Counted from the first letter of the stretch, positions 22,077 through 30,760 are shown. The stretch: 34,100 nt of DNA from Bacillus_I endophytica_A (GCF_026790145.1 NZ_JALAMS010000007.1:1-34100); one strand, 5' to 3'. Numbers and translations are program-made. The notes: generated by a model from the sequence alone, not told the origin.

Positions 22077-22145
22077 CCTAACCTCCACAGCAATATTTTG
22101 ATATTTATTGAGCAATTTTATCCGATGATTCTTATTCATAAACAA

Positions 22146-22174
22146 ATTATACTATCTACATAATAGCAAATAAC
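22146..22174 (-). promoter_or_regulatory. Promoter region of the AraC-family gene
   Basis: Perfect TATAAT (22151-22146) on the minus strand with a poor -35 (GTTATT, 17-bp spacer), consistent with a low or activator-dependent promoter in the 118-bp divergent gap. Confidence 0.45.
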
Positions 22175-22194
22175 TTATAAGGAAGGGATGCTAG

Positions 22195-23349
22195 ATGAAT
22201 AAAAAAGTAAGGATTGGGATGGTTGGAGCTGGATGGATGTGTAAAGCGCATGTGAATGCCTATACAACTGCCTTTAGTTTATATGGAGATAAAATAGGTG
22301 AGCCAGTTTTTAAAATGATTATGGATGTAAATGAAGGCGTTTCCAAGGAGGCGGCTAGGAAATTTAGTTTTGAAAAATGGACGACAAATTGGATGGATAT
22401 CATTAATTCAGATGAGATTGATATTGTCGACATTGTCACTCCAAATGTTTTTCATTATGAAATAGCAAAAGCTGCTTTATTAAATGGAAAAAACGTGTAT
22501 TGTGAAAAACCATTATCTTTAAGTGCAGAGGAATCAAAAGAATTAGCAAAAATTGCGAAGGAAAAAGGGGTTTTAAATTATGTAGCCTTTAATAACGTTA
22601 TGAATCCTGCTACTGAATATATGAAACAATTAGTACAGTCAGGAAAGTTAGGAGAAATTATGCGATTTGATGGACGTTATGACCAAGACATGCTTCTTGA
22701 CCCTTCCATTGCTATTACGTGGAGACACCTTGTAAAACAGGCTGGTAGTGGAGCTCTAGGCGATTTAGGCTCTCATCTATTAAGTGTTTCGCAATATATT
22801 ATGGGAGATATTGAATCCATTAATGCTGTTTCAAAAATCTATATTCCTGAGAGACCAGCAAAAACCGGCTCATCAGAAATGGCAAGTGTTGAAACAGAAG
22901 ATTATATGGCTTTTACAGCGCTATATCAATCCGGTGCCATTGGTCAATTATCTACAAGTCGTATTGGAACTGGAAGAAAAAATTATTTAGCGTTTGAAAT
23001 TCAAGGCACTTTAGGTACAGCTACCTTTAATTTAGAGAGACTAAATGAAGTTAATGTTTACTTCCATAATGAAGAAAGCACGCATAGAGGGTTTAGAAAT
23101 ATATTGTTGGGTCCAGACCATGGAGATTATAGAGTATTTCAACCAGCTTCAGGTATTAATATTAGCTTTAATGATATGAAGGTGATTGAAGTGGCTAAGG
23201 TATTAGATGCATTTACAAATGATGCAGAGTATGTGTGTAATTTTGAGTTTGGGGCCAAAATTGATACATGCATTCAAGCTATTTTAAAGTCTGCTAAGAC
23301 GCACCAATGGGAAAAAGTCGAGGAAAAGGATACATCTCTATGTCTATAA
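22195..23349 (+). CDS. Gfo/Idh/MocA-family oxidoreductase (first of operon)
   Basis: A 384-aa NAD(P)-dependent sugar or polyol dehydrogenase. The N-terminal Rossmann fold starts IGMVGAGWMCKAHVNAY (residues 7-23). The family EKP motif is NVYCEKPLSLSAEE (about 100-113). The C-terminal substrate domain has GSGALGDLGSHLLS (about 182-195) with the conserved Asp-x-x-x-His (DLGSH). Length is typical. The ribosome site is GGAAGGG before ATG 22195. The stop overlaps the next ATG by 10 bp. Grouping with a TIM-barrel isomerase and a second dehydrogenase suggests oxidation-isomerisation of an inositol or related sugar; the substrate is not readable. Confidence 0.88.
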   Translation: MNKKVRIGMVGAGWMCKAHVNAYTTAFSLYGDKIGEPVFKMIMDVNEGVSKEAARKFSFEKWTTNWMDIINSDEIDIVDIVTPNVFHYEIAKAALLNGKNVYCEKPLSLSAEESKELAKIAKEKGVLNYVAFNNVMNPATEYMKQLVQSGKLGEIMRFDGRYDQDMLLDPSIAITWRHLVKQAGSGALGDLGSHLLSVSQYIMGDIESINAVSKIYIPERPAKTGSSEMASVETEDYMAFTALYQSGAIGQLSTSRIGTGRKNYLAFEIQGTLGTATFNLERLNEVNVYFHNEESTHRGFRNILLGPDHGDYRVFQPASGINISFNDMKVIEVAKVLDAFTNDAEYVCNFEFGAKIDTCIQAILKSAKTHQWEKVEEKDTSLCL

Positions 23350-24224
23350 GAGTAGGAACTGCCCCTGACTCTTGGGGAATATGGTTTCCCGATGATCCAA
23401 AACAAGTATCATGGCAGCAATGTTTAGATGAAATGCAAGAAGCAGGTTATAAAACTTTGGAGTTAGGACCATGGGGGTATTTACCTACGGACCCAGTTAG
23501 ATTAAAGGAAGAGCTCTCTAAACGAGATTTGGAGCTAATTGCGACCACACTAATGACGGATATCGTATTTATTCATGATCTTCAACCTATTTATGAAACT
23601 TTAGATAAAATTTTCTCATTACAATGTCACTTTTCGTCCGCAAAATATTTAGTATTAATTGATGGAATGTATACAGATCTCTTTACTGGCAATCGTATTG
23701 CAAGTAAAGAGCTTAATGATGATGAATGGAATCAAATGATTAGTAATATAAAAAAAATAGGAGACTATGTTAAAGCTAAATTGGATATTCAAGTTGTTTT
23801 CCATCCACATGCAGAGACACATATAGAGACGGAAGCAGAGATTGAAAGACTTTTAAGAGATATTGATATCGATCTTTGTTTGGATACAGGACATCATCTG
23901 TATGCTGGAGGAGATCCAATTACCTTTATTCAAAAACATAAAGACCGAATTAAATACTTACATTTAAAGGACTGCAATAGAAGTATTCGAGAAAAAATGC
24001 AAGAGAACGAATGGGCTTTTGCACGGGGTGTCCAATCAGGGGTTATGTGTGATCCAGAATCTGGGGATGTTGATTTTATTAGACTCACCAAAACACTGGA
24101 GCGTATCCAATATACTGGAGAAGCAGTTGTTGAACAAGATATGTATCCAGCTCCAGCTGGTGCTCCTTTTAAAATAGCAAAACAAACATTGAATTATTTT
24201 AAAGAAATAGGCCTTGTAAAATAG
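23340..24224 (+). CDS. Sugar phosphate isomerase/epimerase (xylose-isomerase-like TIM barrel)
   Basis: A 294-aa member of the AP-endonuclease-2/xylose-isomerase-like family, which includes IolE and IolI. IRVGTAPDSWGIWFPDDP is the N-terminus. Metal ligands can be placed at HPHAETHIETE (about 148-158), CLDTGHHLYAGGDP (about 180-193), YLHLKDCN (about 207-214) and AVVEQDMYP (about 261-269). This kind of enzyme isomerises or dehydrates keto-sugars and keto-inositols. The frame opens at 23307 but ATG 23340 with GGAAAAGGAT upstream is preferred, giving a 10-bp overlap with the previous gene, so the two are translationally coupled. Confidence 0.87.
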   Translation: MSIRVGTAPDSWGIWFPDDPKQVSWQQCLDEMQEAGYKTLELGPWGYLPTDPVRLKEELSKRDLELIATTLMTDIVFIHDLQPIYETLDKIFSLQCHFSSAKYLVLIDGMYTDLFTGNRIASKELNDDEWNQMISNIKKIGDYVKAKLDIQVVFHPHAETHIETEAEIERLLRDIDIDLCLDTGHHLYAGGDPITFIQKHKDRIKYLHLKDCNRSIREKMQENEWAFARGVQSGVMCDPESGDVDFIRLTKTLERIQYTGEAVVEQDMYPAPAGAPFKIAKQTLNYFKEIGLVK

Positions 24225-24255
24225 GAAAACCTGATAGGTTAAAAAGGAGGATAAT

Positions 24256-25251
24256 ATGAAACCAATTATTACTGGTGTATTAGGATATGGATTTTCAGGA
24301 AGTATATTTCATTGTCCGTTTATACATGCCCATGAGAATTTCAAACTAAAAACAGTCGTACAACGTCATGGGGATACAGCACAACAAGATTATCCACATA
24401 TCAATCTTGTAAGAGATTATCAAGAGCTTTTAGATGATAACGAAATTGAACTAGTAGTCATAACAACACCTAGTCATTTACATTTCGAACATGCAAAGCA
24501 AGCGTTAGAAAAGAATAAACATGTTCTTGTTGAAAAACCTTATACAGCAACATATGAACAAGCTGTTGAATTAAATAGGATAGCAGATGAAAAAGGCTTA
24601 TTTATTTCGGCTTATCATAATAGACGATATGATGGTGACTTTTTAACTCTATCCGACTTAAAAAAGCAAGGTGCTTTTGAAAAAATATATGAAGTGAGTA
24701 TGGTCTGGGATTTTAATTATCCGGTGCAGAAAGAAAAATGGCGTGAACAAGGCTACGAAGGAGCGAACTTCGTTTTTGATTTAGGAGCTCATTTTATTGA
24801 TCAATCCATACAATTATTTGGTGAACCAAAAGATTTATATTCTATCACGAAAAAAGTTAGAGAAGGATCAAATGTAATTGACTGGTTTGAAATTCTTTTT
24901 GATTATGGTGATTATGTAGCAAGAATTAAACATAGCTCTGCAGCTATAATTGAGGAACCAAGATATACAATCCAGACACCTAATGGAACTTATCAATTCC
25001 ATAAGATGGGTGAACAAGAAGTACAGTTAATACAAGGAGTTAGACCTCTGGACCCTAATTACGGAGATAATGCCCTATATGATTTTCATAAGTTGGATGG
25101 AACAATGGAGAAAAGACATATTATAAAAGGGAATTATTTGATGTACTATACGCAAATGGCCACGGCCATTCGTACAGGGGAAAACGCAGAAGTTGCAAAG
25201 AAAGATGTAGCAAGAGTCATTAAATACTTAGAGAAAATACAAAATAAATAA
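24256..25251 (+). CDS. Gfo/Idh/MocA-family oxidoreductase (third of operon; YvaA/IolW-like)
   Basis: A 331-aa NAD(P)-dependent dehydrogenase. ITGVLGYGFSGSIFHCPFI (residues 5-23) is the dinucleotide site; the GFSGSxFHxP variant is typical of the YvaA/IolW branch, which uses NADP(H) with scyllo-inositol. KHVLVEKPYTATYEQA (about 92-107) is the EKP motif, and FVFDLGAHFIDQSIQLFG (about 173-190) carries the catalytic DxGxHxxD. The ribosome site AAAAGGAGG is strong. It is 31 bp after the isomerase and closes the operon before the terminator at 25361. With the first dehydrogenase it could run a coupled oxidation and reduction of one compound class. Confidence 0.87.
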   Translation: MKPIITGVLGYGFSGSIFHCPFIHAHENFKLKTVVQRHGDTAQQDYPHINLVRDYQELLDDNEIELVVITTPSHLHFEHAKQALEKNKHVLVEKPYTATYEQAVELNRIADEKGLFISAYHNRRYDGDFLTLSDLKKQGAFEKIYEVSMVWDFNYPVQKEKWREQGYEGANFVFDLGAHFIDQSIQLFGEPKDLYSITKKVREGSNVIDWFEILFDYGDYVARIKHSSAAIIEEPRYTIQTPNGTYQFHKMGEQEVQLIQGVRPLDPNYGDNALYDFHKLDGTMEKRHIIKGNYLMYYTQMATAIRTGENAEVAKKDVARVIKYLEKIQNK

Positions 25252-25360
25252 GTAGATAATTCTGGCTGTATATTTTACTAACTGAAACAAGAAAGAGTTT
25301 TTTTAATGATGGAGTCAAAATGACACCGTATAAAGGTTAAAAGGATTTTTATTAGAATTT

Positions 25361-25392
25361 AAAAGCTTGTATCCAATCTGGAGCAAGCTTTT
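25361..25392 (+). terminator. Terminator of the catabolic operon
   Basis: AAAAGCTTG (25361-25369) pairs with CAAGCTTTT (25384-25392) and is followed by more T. Confidence 0.75.
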
Positions 25393-25526
25393 TTAGTTCT
25401 TATAACTATCATTATGTGAACTGTGTCCTCTATTTTGCTATACGTTAAATATTTAAAAGTTAGAAGCATAGAAACTATTTTTCGTTACATAATAAATATA
25501 CTATTAACTGATGTAGAGGTGCACAA

Positions 25527-25985
25527 ATGGCACAAATTATCCTGTGGCTTCTCCTTGTTGGACCTTGGTTTCTATTACCTTTATTTAATAAAGAACGTAT
25601 TAAACGGTTTATGCCTGTAGGTCTGTTTGCTGCGCTTATCCTTACAGTTGTTTTTCAAATAGCAGAAAAGTTAGACTGGTGGATTATCAAAGAGAATATC
25701 TTTTTCCTAACCAATATAACACCTTTCGTGTATGGTGCTTTTCTTGTGGGAACAGTGATTATTTTCTATCTTTCTTATCCAAGTTTTATCTTTTATATGG
25801 TCCTTAATATACTATTCGATTTATTTCAAGCATTTGTCGTGCATCCTATCTTTGAATGGACCGAAATTTATAAAGTAAACCACATTAATTCAATTGGACT
25901 CTTCTTTTTAATGATTTCTATAGCTATTATTATCTACCTTTATCAAAAATGGCAAGATGAAGCATTTAAAGATGAAGTAAGATAA
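25527..25985 (+). CDS. Multi-span membrane protein, 152 aa
   Basis: Not identified with certainty. Four to five hydrophobic segments are visible: residues 3-20 (IILWLLLVGPWFLLPLF), 30-45, about 65-82 (TPFVYGAFLVGTVIIFYLSY), 86-105 and 122-140 (INSIGLFFLMISIAIIIYLY), ending with a charged tail KWQDEAFKDEVR. The arrangement resembles the small integral membrane proteins annotated as CBO0543-type in spore formers (tentative). Start ATG has GAGGTG nine bases upstream. It is alone, ended by hairpins at 26102 and 26162. Confidence 0.65.
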   Translation: MAQIILWLLLVGPWFLLPLFNKERIKRFMPVGLFAALILTVVFQIAEKLDWWIIKENIFFLTNITPFVYGAFLVGTVIIFYLSYPSFIFYMVLNILFDLFQAFVVHPIFEWTEIYKVNHINSIGLFFLMISIAIIIYLYQKWQDEAFKDEVR

Positions 25986-26101
25986 AAAAAATAGAGCAAA
26001 TATAAGTTACCTTGTTAATTATATAAATAGTGGATTTTTTATAGTAGACGAAACAGATTCTTTTGAACGATCATATCCTATACTACATCTAAATTTAAAG
26101 T

Positions 26102-26125
26102 AAGGTAGAGGTCTCCCTCTACCTT
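26102..26125 (+). terminator. Hairpin downstream of the membrane-protein gene
   Basis: AAGGTAGAGG and CCTCTACCTT pair perfectly around TCTC, followed by TCGTTTATTT. The rest of 25986-26289 holds no gene. Confidence 0.65.
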
Positions 26126-26161
26126 TCGTTTATTTCACTAACTTGCCCTTTTAGTTAAAGA

Positions 26162-26190
26162 AAAAAATCCTGCAATCACAGGATTTTTTT
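26162..26190. terminator. Bidirectional terminator between convergent genes
   Basis: TCCTG CAATCA CAGGA with A7 before and T7 after. It can end the rightward membrane-protein gene and the leftward phosphatase. Confidence 0.75.
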
Positions 26191-26289
26191 CAACTTTTAT
26201 TACAAATGATCAGTCTTTTTTATAAAACTACATTTATATCTCCTATAATCAACGTTACGGTAACTGAATTTGTATATTTTAAAAAAATG

Positions 26290-27711
26290 TTAGTTCTTAA
26301 TGATACCAAACTTATCAATAATATAAGGTTCTGTATTGTTTTTATTTTGATCAATCTCGTAAGTCACGGCAGTTAGTTTATCTTTGTTAATGGTGATCCC
26401 GACAAAGTTTTGAATTTGGCCGCGTACTGGACGTTTGTTATCGTTCGGATCTGGACCATAGATCGCTGCATGATTTTCATCGGCTACTTCAAAAAGATTA
26501 TAGTAAGCTTCTCCAAGTACAGGATCCTGATTTTTATAATATACTTTTGGTCCAGCTGTTGCAGGAATCAAATAAATTGCGCCATCTGGATTAACGGTAT
26601 ATTCAACAGTTTGTCCTTTTTTAGTTTCTGTAATTTTTTCTGTTTCCGAAGCCATACCATCACTCTTTATCGGTTTCGTACGTGCATAGATATGGTCATG
26701 CCCTTGAAGGACAAAGTCAATGTCAAGCTCCGCCATGAGTGGTGCTACCTGGTTTCTAACTCCGTTCGGACTCATGATATCATCATCCGTTGCATGGTTA
26801 GAAGTCGTATATGGTCCTTTATGAATGTTAACAATAACCCACTTAGCGCCATTAGCTTTGGCTGCTTTTACATCTTTCTTCAACCATTCAATTTGTTCTT
26901 CTGAAAAGTTAGCATATTTCTCAGAGTCCTCGTTGCTATTAAGAACAACAAAGTGAGCGTTACTGTAATCGTAAGAATAATAAGCACCTGTTTCGGTAGC
27001 CGAGTTTTCAGGCACATCCAGGTTAAAGTGGTCGATAAAAGCATAATTTTCATACTCGTGATTCCCTGCAGAGGGTGCAAATGTCGTGTCTAGTAGGCTT
27101 TCCTGAGAGTGACCTAGAAGCCAATCCCATTGTTCCTCTTTGACCCCCTCGTCAACTATATCGCCATTGTGCATCATGAATTCGGCGTTAGGGACAGTAT
27201 CTAAAGCTTTTGAAATGGTTTGAGACGAAAGGATCGCTTCATCTTTTGTTTTAGCTTGAGTATCGGCCAAGTCAATAAATGTAAAAGCACCTTTTTTAGG
27301 AGCTGTGGTAAAGGAACCTACTTCACTCCATTTATTTAAGGATGCATCTCCAACACGGTAGTAGTATTCAGTATCTGCCTTAAGTCCAGTTGCTACTGCT
27401 TTATGTACATACTCTTCTTGAGAATTTGTAGATAGGGTATGATTGCCTGAAAAAAGTAAAGGTTTCTTCTTAAAATCAGGCTTCTTTGCGCCTGTCTTTT
27501 TCACAACCTGTAAATCACTGTTCTTGGAATCAAGTGAAGTGTACCAAGTGAAGCCTTTAGAATTAGTAGAATCGCCATGAAATGTTACAGTTACCTTGCT
27601 AATATCAGTAGAATTTGGGTTACCTGCTGCAAAAGAGAGCGTACCGCCAAACCCACCCACAATGCTTAGAGTTAAGGCAACGGAAATCAATTTTCTTGCA
27701 CCTTTTTTCAC
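26290..27711 (-). CDS. Secreted purple-acid-type metallophosphoesterase
   Basis: A 473-aa exported protein. The Sec signal peptide is at residues 1-29 (hydrophobic ISVALTLSIVGGFGGTLSFA). A fibronectin-like PAP N-domain (about 35-140, with ADTEYYYRVGD) is followed by the calcineurin-like domain with all metal motifs: FIDLADTQ (about 146), MHNGDIVDEG (about 180), SAGNHEY (about 214), VNIHKGPY (about 297) and QGHDHIYAR (about 337). It should hydrolyse phosphate esters outside the cell. The start is GTG 27711 with GAGGAGG upstream. PhoP-box repeats at 27805-27830 indicate induction by phosphate starvation. Confidence 0.92.
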   Translation of the reverse strand: MKKGARKLISVALTLSIVGGFGGTLSFAAGNPNSTDISKVTVTFHGDSTNSKGFTWYTSLDSKNSDLQVVKKTGAKKPDFKKKPLLFSGNHTLSTNSQEEYVHKAVATGLKADTEYYYRVGDASLNKWSEVGSFTTAPKKGAFTFIDLADTQAKTKDEAILSSQTISKALDTVPNAEFMMHNGDIVDEGVKEEQWDWLLGHSQESLLDTTFAPSAGNHEYENYAFIDHFNLDVPENSATETGAYYSYDYSNAHFVVLNSNEDSEKYANFSEEQIEWLKKDVKAAKANGAKWVIVNIHKGPYTTSNHATDDDIMSPNGVRNQVAPLMAELDIDFVLQGHDHIYARTKPIKSDGMASETEKITETKKGQTVEYTVNPDGAIYLIPATAGPKVYYKNQDPVLGEAYYNLFEVADENHAAIYGPDPNDNKRPVRGQIQNFVGITINKDKLTAVTYEIDQNKNNTEPYIIDKFGIIKN

Positions 27712-27789
27712 GTACTTTTCCTCCTCGTATATGTATGATTACCATCGCTTCAGACAGCAAGTTAAATTGTAACAAAACTCTATGTATAT

Positions 27790-27830
27790 ATTATAAATTT
27801 CATATTTTAATTGTGTTAAAGTAGTGTTAA
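27790..27830 (-). promoter_or_regulatory. Pho-regulated promoter: PhoP boxes and -10
   Basis: Reading leftward: TTAACA at 27830-27825 and TTAACA at 27819-27814 (11-bp period), a weaker TTAAAA at 27810-27805, then TATAAT at 27795-27790. Two exact PhoP hexamers at the Bacillus spacing replace the -35. Confidence 0.75.
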
Positions 27831-27901
27831 TATTTTAAAGACAAAATTTACAGTTCTGGTGCAAAAAACAACCGTATAAGTATAACTATGTAAAAATAAA
27901 G

Positions 27902-27942
27902 AGCACAAACTCGTTGGCAATCAACAAATTTGTGCTTTTTTA
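27902..27942. terminator. Strong hairpin terminator
   Basis: A stem of about 15 bp (27902-27916 with 27923-27937, two mismatches) followed by T6. It lies in the gap between the Pho promoter and the DUF5412 gene; the transcript it ends is unclear. Nothing coding lies in 27712-28032. Confidence 0.7.
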
Positions 27943-28032
27943 CTATCTCTAACATGTTTTATGTTCACTCCCATTTTATAGCCTATACATGACCTTTTTA
28001 TATTAAAATGGATTAATATGGGAGGTTTTATT

Positions 28033-28458
28033 TTGAAAAGAAGTTTAATTATGGGAGGTATCGTGTTTCTTATCTTATTGGTCGGTTTAGCCGGTTGCGT
28101 ATATTTAACATTTTTTAGCTTACAGAGCGTCTCAAAAGGGGATGTAATCCGAAAGGTAGAATCCCCTAATGATGAATATGTTGTAAAAACTTATTTTCAT
28201 TATGGCGGTTCATTAAGTTCAGATGCGGTTAGAGGAGAATTAGTTAGTGTTTAAACAAACAACAAGAGAAATATATATTGGAATTACCCTGACGTAGATC
28301 CATATATAGTCTGGATAGATAATGATACCATTAAAATCGGAAACCAAACTTTAAATACCGAAAAGGGGGAAACCTACGATTGGCGCGATGATGACGGACG
28401 GGTAGGTGAAGTACCAAGACAATTCTCTGAACAATACCCTCCTAAAGTAATAGAGTGA
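28033..28458 (+). pseudogene. DUF5412-family lipoprotein-like gene with an in-frame stop codon
   Basis: One frame runs from TTG 28033 (GGGAGG seven bases upstream) to TGA 28456-28458 but contains TAA at 28252-28254. Before the stop are a membrane segment, LILLVGLAGCVYLTFFSL, and SVSKGDVIRKVESPNDEYVV. After it, in the same frame, come RNIYWNYPDVDPYIVWIDND and ETYDWRDDDG, the second half of the DUF5412 fold. So this is a nonsense mutation rather than two genes. The second half would be lost unless the stop is read through. The LAGC box could be a lipobox. Confidence 0.75.
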
Positions 28459-28510
28459 TTTCCCTTAACGAACATTATTGTAACAAATGCATGTTGAATT
28501 TTATGTGATA

Positions 28511-28599
28511 AAAAGAAACCCTTTGCTCAGCATTAGAAAAGGGCACTTATATATGGGGGAATACATTAGTAGTATGGACAGTTTTATAGATTGATATAC
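28511..28599 (+). repeat. Dispersed noncoding repeat, copy B
   Basis: Matches 18577-18668 in the same orientation over about 90 bp: an AAGAAACCCTTTGC start, then GGGGGAATACATTAGTAG and CAGTTTTATAGATTGATA. The hairpin at its start (CCCTTT/AAAGGG) is kept although the stem bases differ from copy A. Confidence 0.6.
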
Positions 28600-28643
28600 T
28601 TTTCTGCTTCTTGCCTGAAGTTTCAAAATTATCTTTAATTTAT

Positions 28644-28684
28644 TAAAAAACACCAATTCTTTTGTATATGGAATCAGTGTTTCT
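28644..28684 (-). terminator. Terminator of the DUF2200 gene
   Basis: On the minus strand AACACTGATTC pairs with GAATTGGTGTT (two wobbles) and is followed by T6. Confidence 0.7.
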
Positions 28685-28697
28685 TCATTTTTAATTA

Positions 28698-29048
28698 TTA
28701 TTTCCGCAAAATTTTCTCAATCGCTTTTCCCTTTGCTAACTCATCGATCAGCTTATCTAAATAGCGAATTTCCTGCATAGTTGGTTCTTCGATGTTTTCC
28801 ACTCGGACACCGCAGACCACACCTTTAATTAAAGCCCTCGAAGGATTCGGTTGGGGAGCTTCCGCAAAGAAGGTCTCAAAGTCTGTCTGTTTTTCCAGTT
28901 GAGCTTCTAACTCTTCCTGACTATATCCTGTCAACCAACGGATGATTTCATCGACTTCCGTTTTCGTACGTCCTTTTTTCTCCGCCTTCGTAACATAAAG
29001 GGGATAGACCCTTGCTACACTCATTGTATAAATTTGATGTTTGGTCAT
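28698..29048 (-). CDS. DUF2200 domain protein, 116 aa
   Basis: The whole protein is one DUF2200 domain: HQIYTMSVARVYPLYVTKAE at the start, KGRTKTEVDEIIRWLTGYSQ (about 25-44), and the end with EIRYLDKLIDELAKGKAIEK (about 94-113). Members are small helical proteins of unknown role, common in Bacillus and other bacteria and often on mobile DNA. No catalytic site is evident. The ribosome site is GAGGATG, close to the ATG. It is a single gene between its own terminator and the Fic gene, about 140 bp from the latter. Confidence 0.88.
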   Translation of the reverse strand: MTKHQIYTMSVARVYPLYVTKAEKKGRTKTEVDEIIRWLTGYSQEELEAQLEKQTDFETFFAEAPQPNPSRALIKGVVCGVRVENIEEPTMQEIRYLDKLIDELAKGKAIEKILRK

Positions 29049-29189
29049 AGATACATCCTCACTTTTATGTTTTTTATTATATCACGAAAAATAGGGGTGA
29101 AATCTATTATGTGAACTACATATGGACATAGTTATATAGTTATAAAAAAACTTCTTAGTGGTGCCTTTATCTTAAAGCCCTCCATGATC

Positions 29190-29918
29190 TTAAGAAAGAG
29201 CACTTAAATAAAGATTTAATGAATCTTCTACTTCTTTCACAATTAACTGAATGAAATCATGATAATTTTGTGTTGTATGAGATTTATCTAATGCTTCATA
29301 ATAAGCTAATCGGTTTTCTACTTTAATAACAACTGCAGGAAAACCAGCTTTCATCAATTCTAAATTTAAAAGAAGGCGAGATGTACGCCCATTGCCATCA
29401 ACGAACGGATGGATTCCAACAAATATTGCATGTAGCATAGCCCCTCGCTCCACTGGATGTAACTTTTGTGCTTCACCCTCATACCACTTGATTAACTGTT
29501 CCATTTGTTCTTTGATTAAATAAGGCGCTGGTGGTGTATGTTTTGCGCCAGCAATAAACACTTGTTGATCACGATACACACCTGCGTACTCATCATCAAT
29601 TCCTTTTAAAACTAGTCGATGGAGACTTTTTATTTGCCATTCTGTTAATGGCTCTCCTTTTTGCACAATTTCTTCAACGTATGCAATCGCATCTCGATGA
29701 TTGATGACTTCCAAATGCTCTCGCATTGTTTTACCGCCGACAGTAATTCCTTCTAACACGACCTTTGTTTCATTTATTGTTAATGTGTTACCTTCAATAG
29801 CGTTGGTGTTATATGTCCATTCAAGCAATAGCTTTTCACGCAAACTCTTTAATGTATATTTCGGCAATGGACGTAAGGTATCTAGCTTCACTTTTTTCCT
29901 ATTTATTTGTTCAAACAT
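29190..29918 (-). CDS. Fic-domain protein (AMPylase-like)
   Basis: A 242-aa Fic protein that would transfer AMP, or another nucleotide part, onto a target protein. The catalytic loop HPFVDGNGRTSR (residues 170-181) has the full HxFx(D/E)GNGRxxR signature with His170. An N-terminal inhibitory helix with TYNTNAIEGN (35-44) matches the (S/T)xxxE(G/N) class II motif, so it is auto-inhibited until released. QQVFIAGAKHTPPAP is the beta-hairpin flap that positions the target. A separate antitoxin is therefore not needed and none is adjacent. Start ATG follows AGAGGTG. Toxin versus regulatory role cannot be decided. Confidence 0.92.
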   Translation of the reverse strand: MFEQINRKKVKLDTLRPLPKYTLKSLREKLLLEWTYNTNAIEGNTLTINETKVVLEGITVGGKTMREHLEVINHRDAIAYVEEIVQKGEPLTEWQIKSLHRLVLKGIDDEYAGVYRDQQVFIAGAKHTPPAPYLIKEQMEQLIKWYEGEAQKLHPVERGAMLHAIFVGIHPFVDGNGRTSRLLLNLELMKAGFPAVVIKVENRLAYYEALDKSHTTQNYHDFIQLIVKEVEDSLNLYLSALS

Positions 29919-30343
29919 CTCATTTCACCTCTATGCGTCGTTCTATATTTCTTATCTCAATTTTACACTAACCATTAAATAAAAACAGCTTACACTATTT
30001 TAATGATTAGCCACCTGTTTTATCAAATTTTATTTCAAAACAGTACACCTTTATTCTAAACCTACACTAATAAAATATAAGGAAAAAAGAGTCTTCCACA
30101 GTCTTGTTATTACATAATGAAGTTATAAAAGGGGATCTACAAAACAGGTAAACCTATTGTCTATCCACTGGTTTGCTTTTTCACTGTTAATAAATAGTGT
30201 TATTTTAACTCTGTTCTTGGAAACAAATCAACTACTTCCTATCTTGCTTAGAAATATAATTTAAATTAAATGTTTATATTTAGTTCAAAAGGAAATATAT
30301 ACATTAAAAGAAGTTATAGATAATAAAACTAGGAGGTATATAG
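29919..30343. other. Gene-free spacer
   Basis: No ORF of quality. A weak sigma-B-like pair, GTTTAT (30272-30277) with GGAAAT (30291-30296), precedes the DUF378 gene, which would suit a stress protein, but each half has a mismatch. Confidence 0.35.
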
Positions 30344-30580
30344 ATGACAGCATTACAAAAGGTAGCTCTTGTCTTAATCATTATTGGCGCTATTAATTGG
30401 GGATTAGTGGGATTATTCCAATTTGATTTAGTAGCTACACTTTTTGATGGAAGTGACACAGTCCTATCTCGAATTGTTTATGTTTTAGTGGCAATTTCTG
30501 GTTTAATAAACATTGGTTTGCTCTTTAAATCAAATGAAAGAGTTACAAAGGGTTCACAACAAGCGAAAACTTCTTATTAG
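30344..30580 (+). CDS. DUF378 membrane protein, 78 aa
   Basis: A short membrane protein covering the DUF378 domain. A first helix (VALVLIIIGAINWGLVGLF, residues 7-25) carries the family's conserved GAINWGLVGL, and a second helix is VYVLVAISGLINIGLLF (46-62), with a short polar loop between. Its role is unknown; in other bacilli members are general stress or envelope proteins. The ribosome site is TAGGAGG, eight bases before the ATG. It is ended by the hairpin at 30601. Confidence 0.9.
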   Translation: MTALQKVALVLIIIGAINWGLVGLFQFDLVATLFDGSDTVLSRIVYVLVAISGLINIGLLFKSNERVTKGSQQAKTSY

Positions 30581-30600
30581 ACATTTAAAAGGAAATAAGA

Positions 30601-30648
30601 AATAGACCTAAAGGTGTCATAAAATTGACTTTTTAGGTCTATTTTTAT
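30601..30648 (+). terminator. Terminator of the DUF378 gene
   Basis: AATAGACCTAAA (30601-30612) pairs with TTTAGGTCTATT (30632-30643) and T-rich sequence follows. Confidence 0.8.
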
Positions 30649-30720
30649 TATTTTATTTTCTTTTAGATTAATAGTCAGTTCTAAATCCATCCGTAAAAGT
30701 ATACATAAATGACTAGAAAA

Positions 30721-30760
30721 AGCTCAAACTTGTTGGCGTTCAACGAGTTTGAGCTTTTAT
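30721..30760. terminator. Bidirectional hairpin, AGCTCAAACT family
   Basis: AGCTCAAACTTGTTG (30721-30735) pairs with CAACGAGTTTGAGCT (30741-30755), with A- and T-runs at its two ends. Same design as 18480 and 27902. Confidence 0.75.

Noticed and set aside
22077..22145. AraC start at 22145, with a TATAAT close before it (leaderless mRNA)
   Set aside because: The internal ATG at 22076 has a near-ideal ribosome site, and the TATAAT then serves as an ordinary -10 with a leader of about 64 nt.
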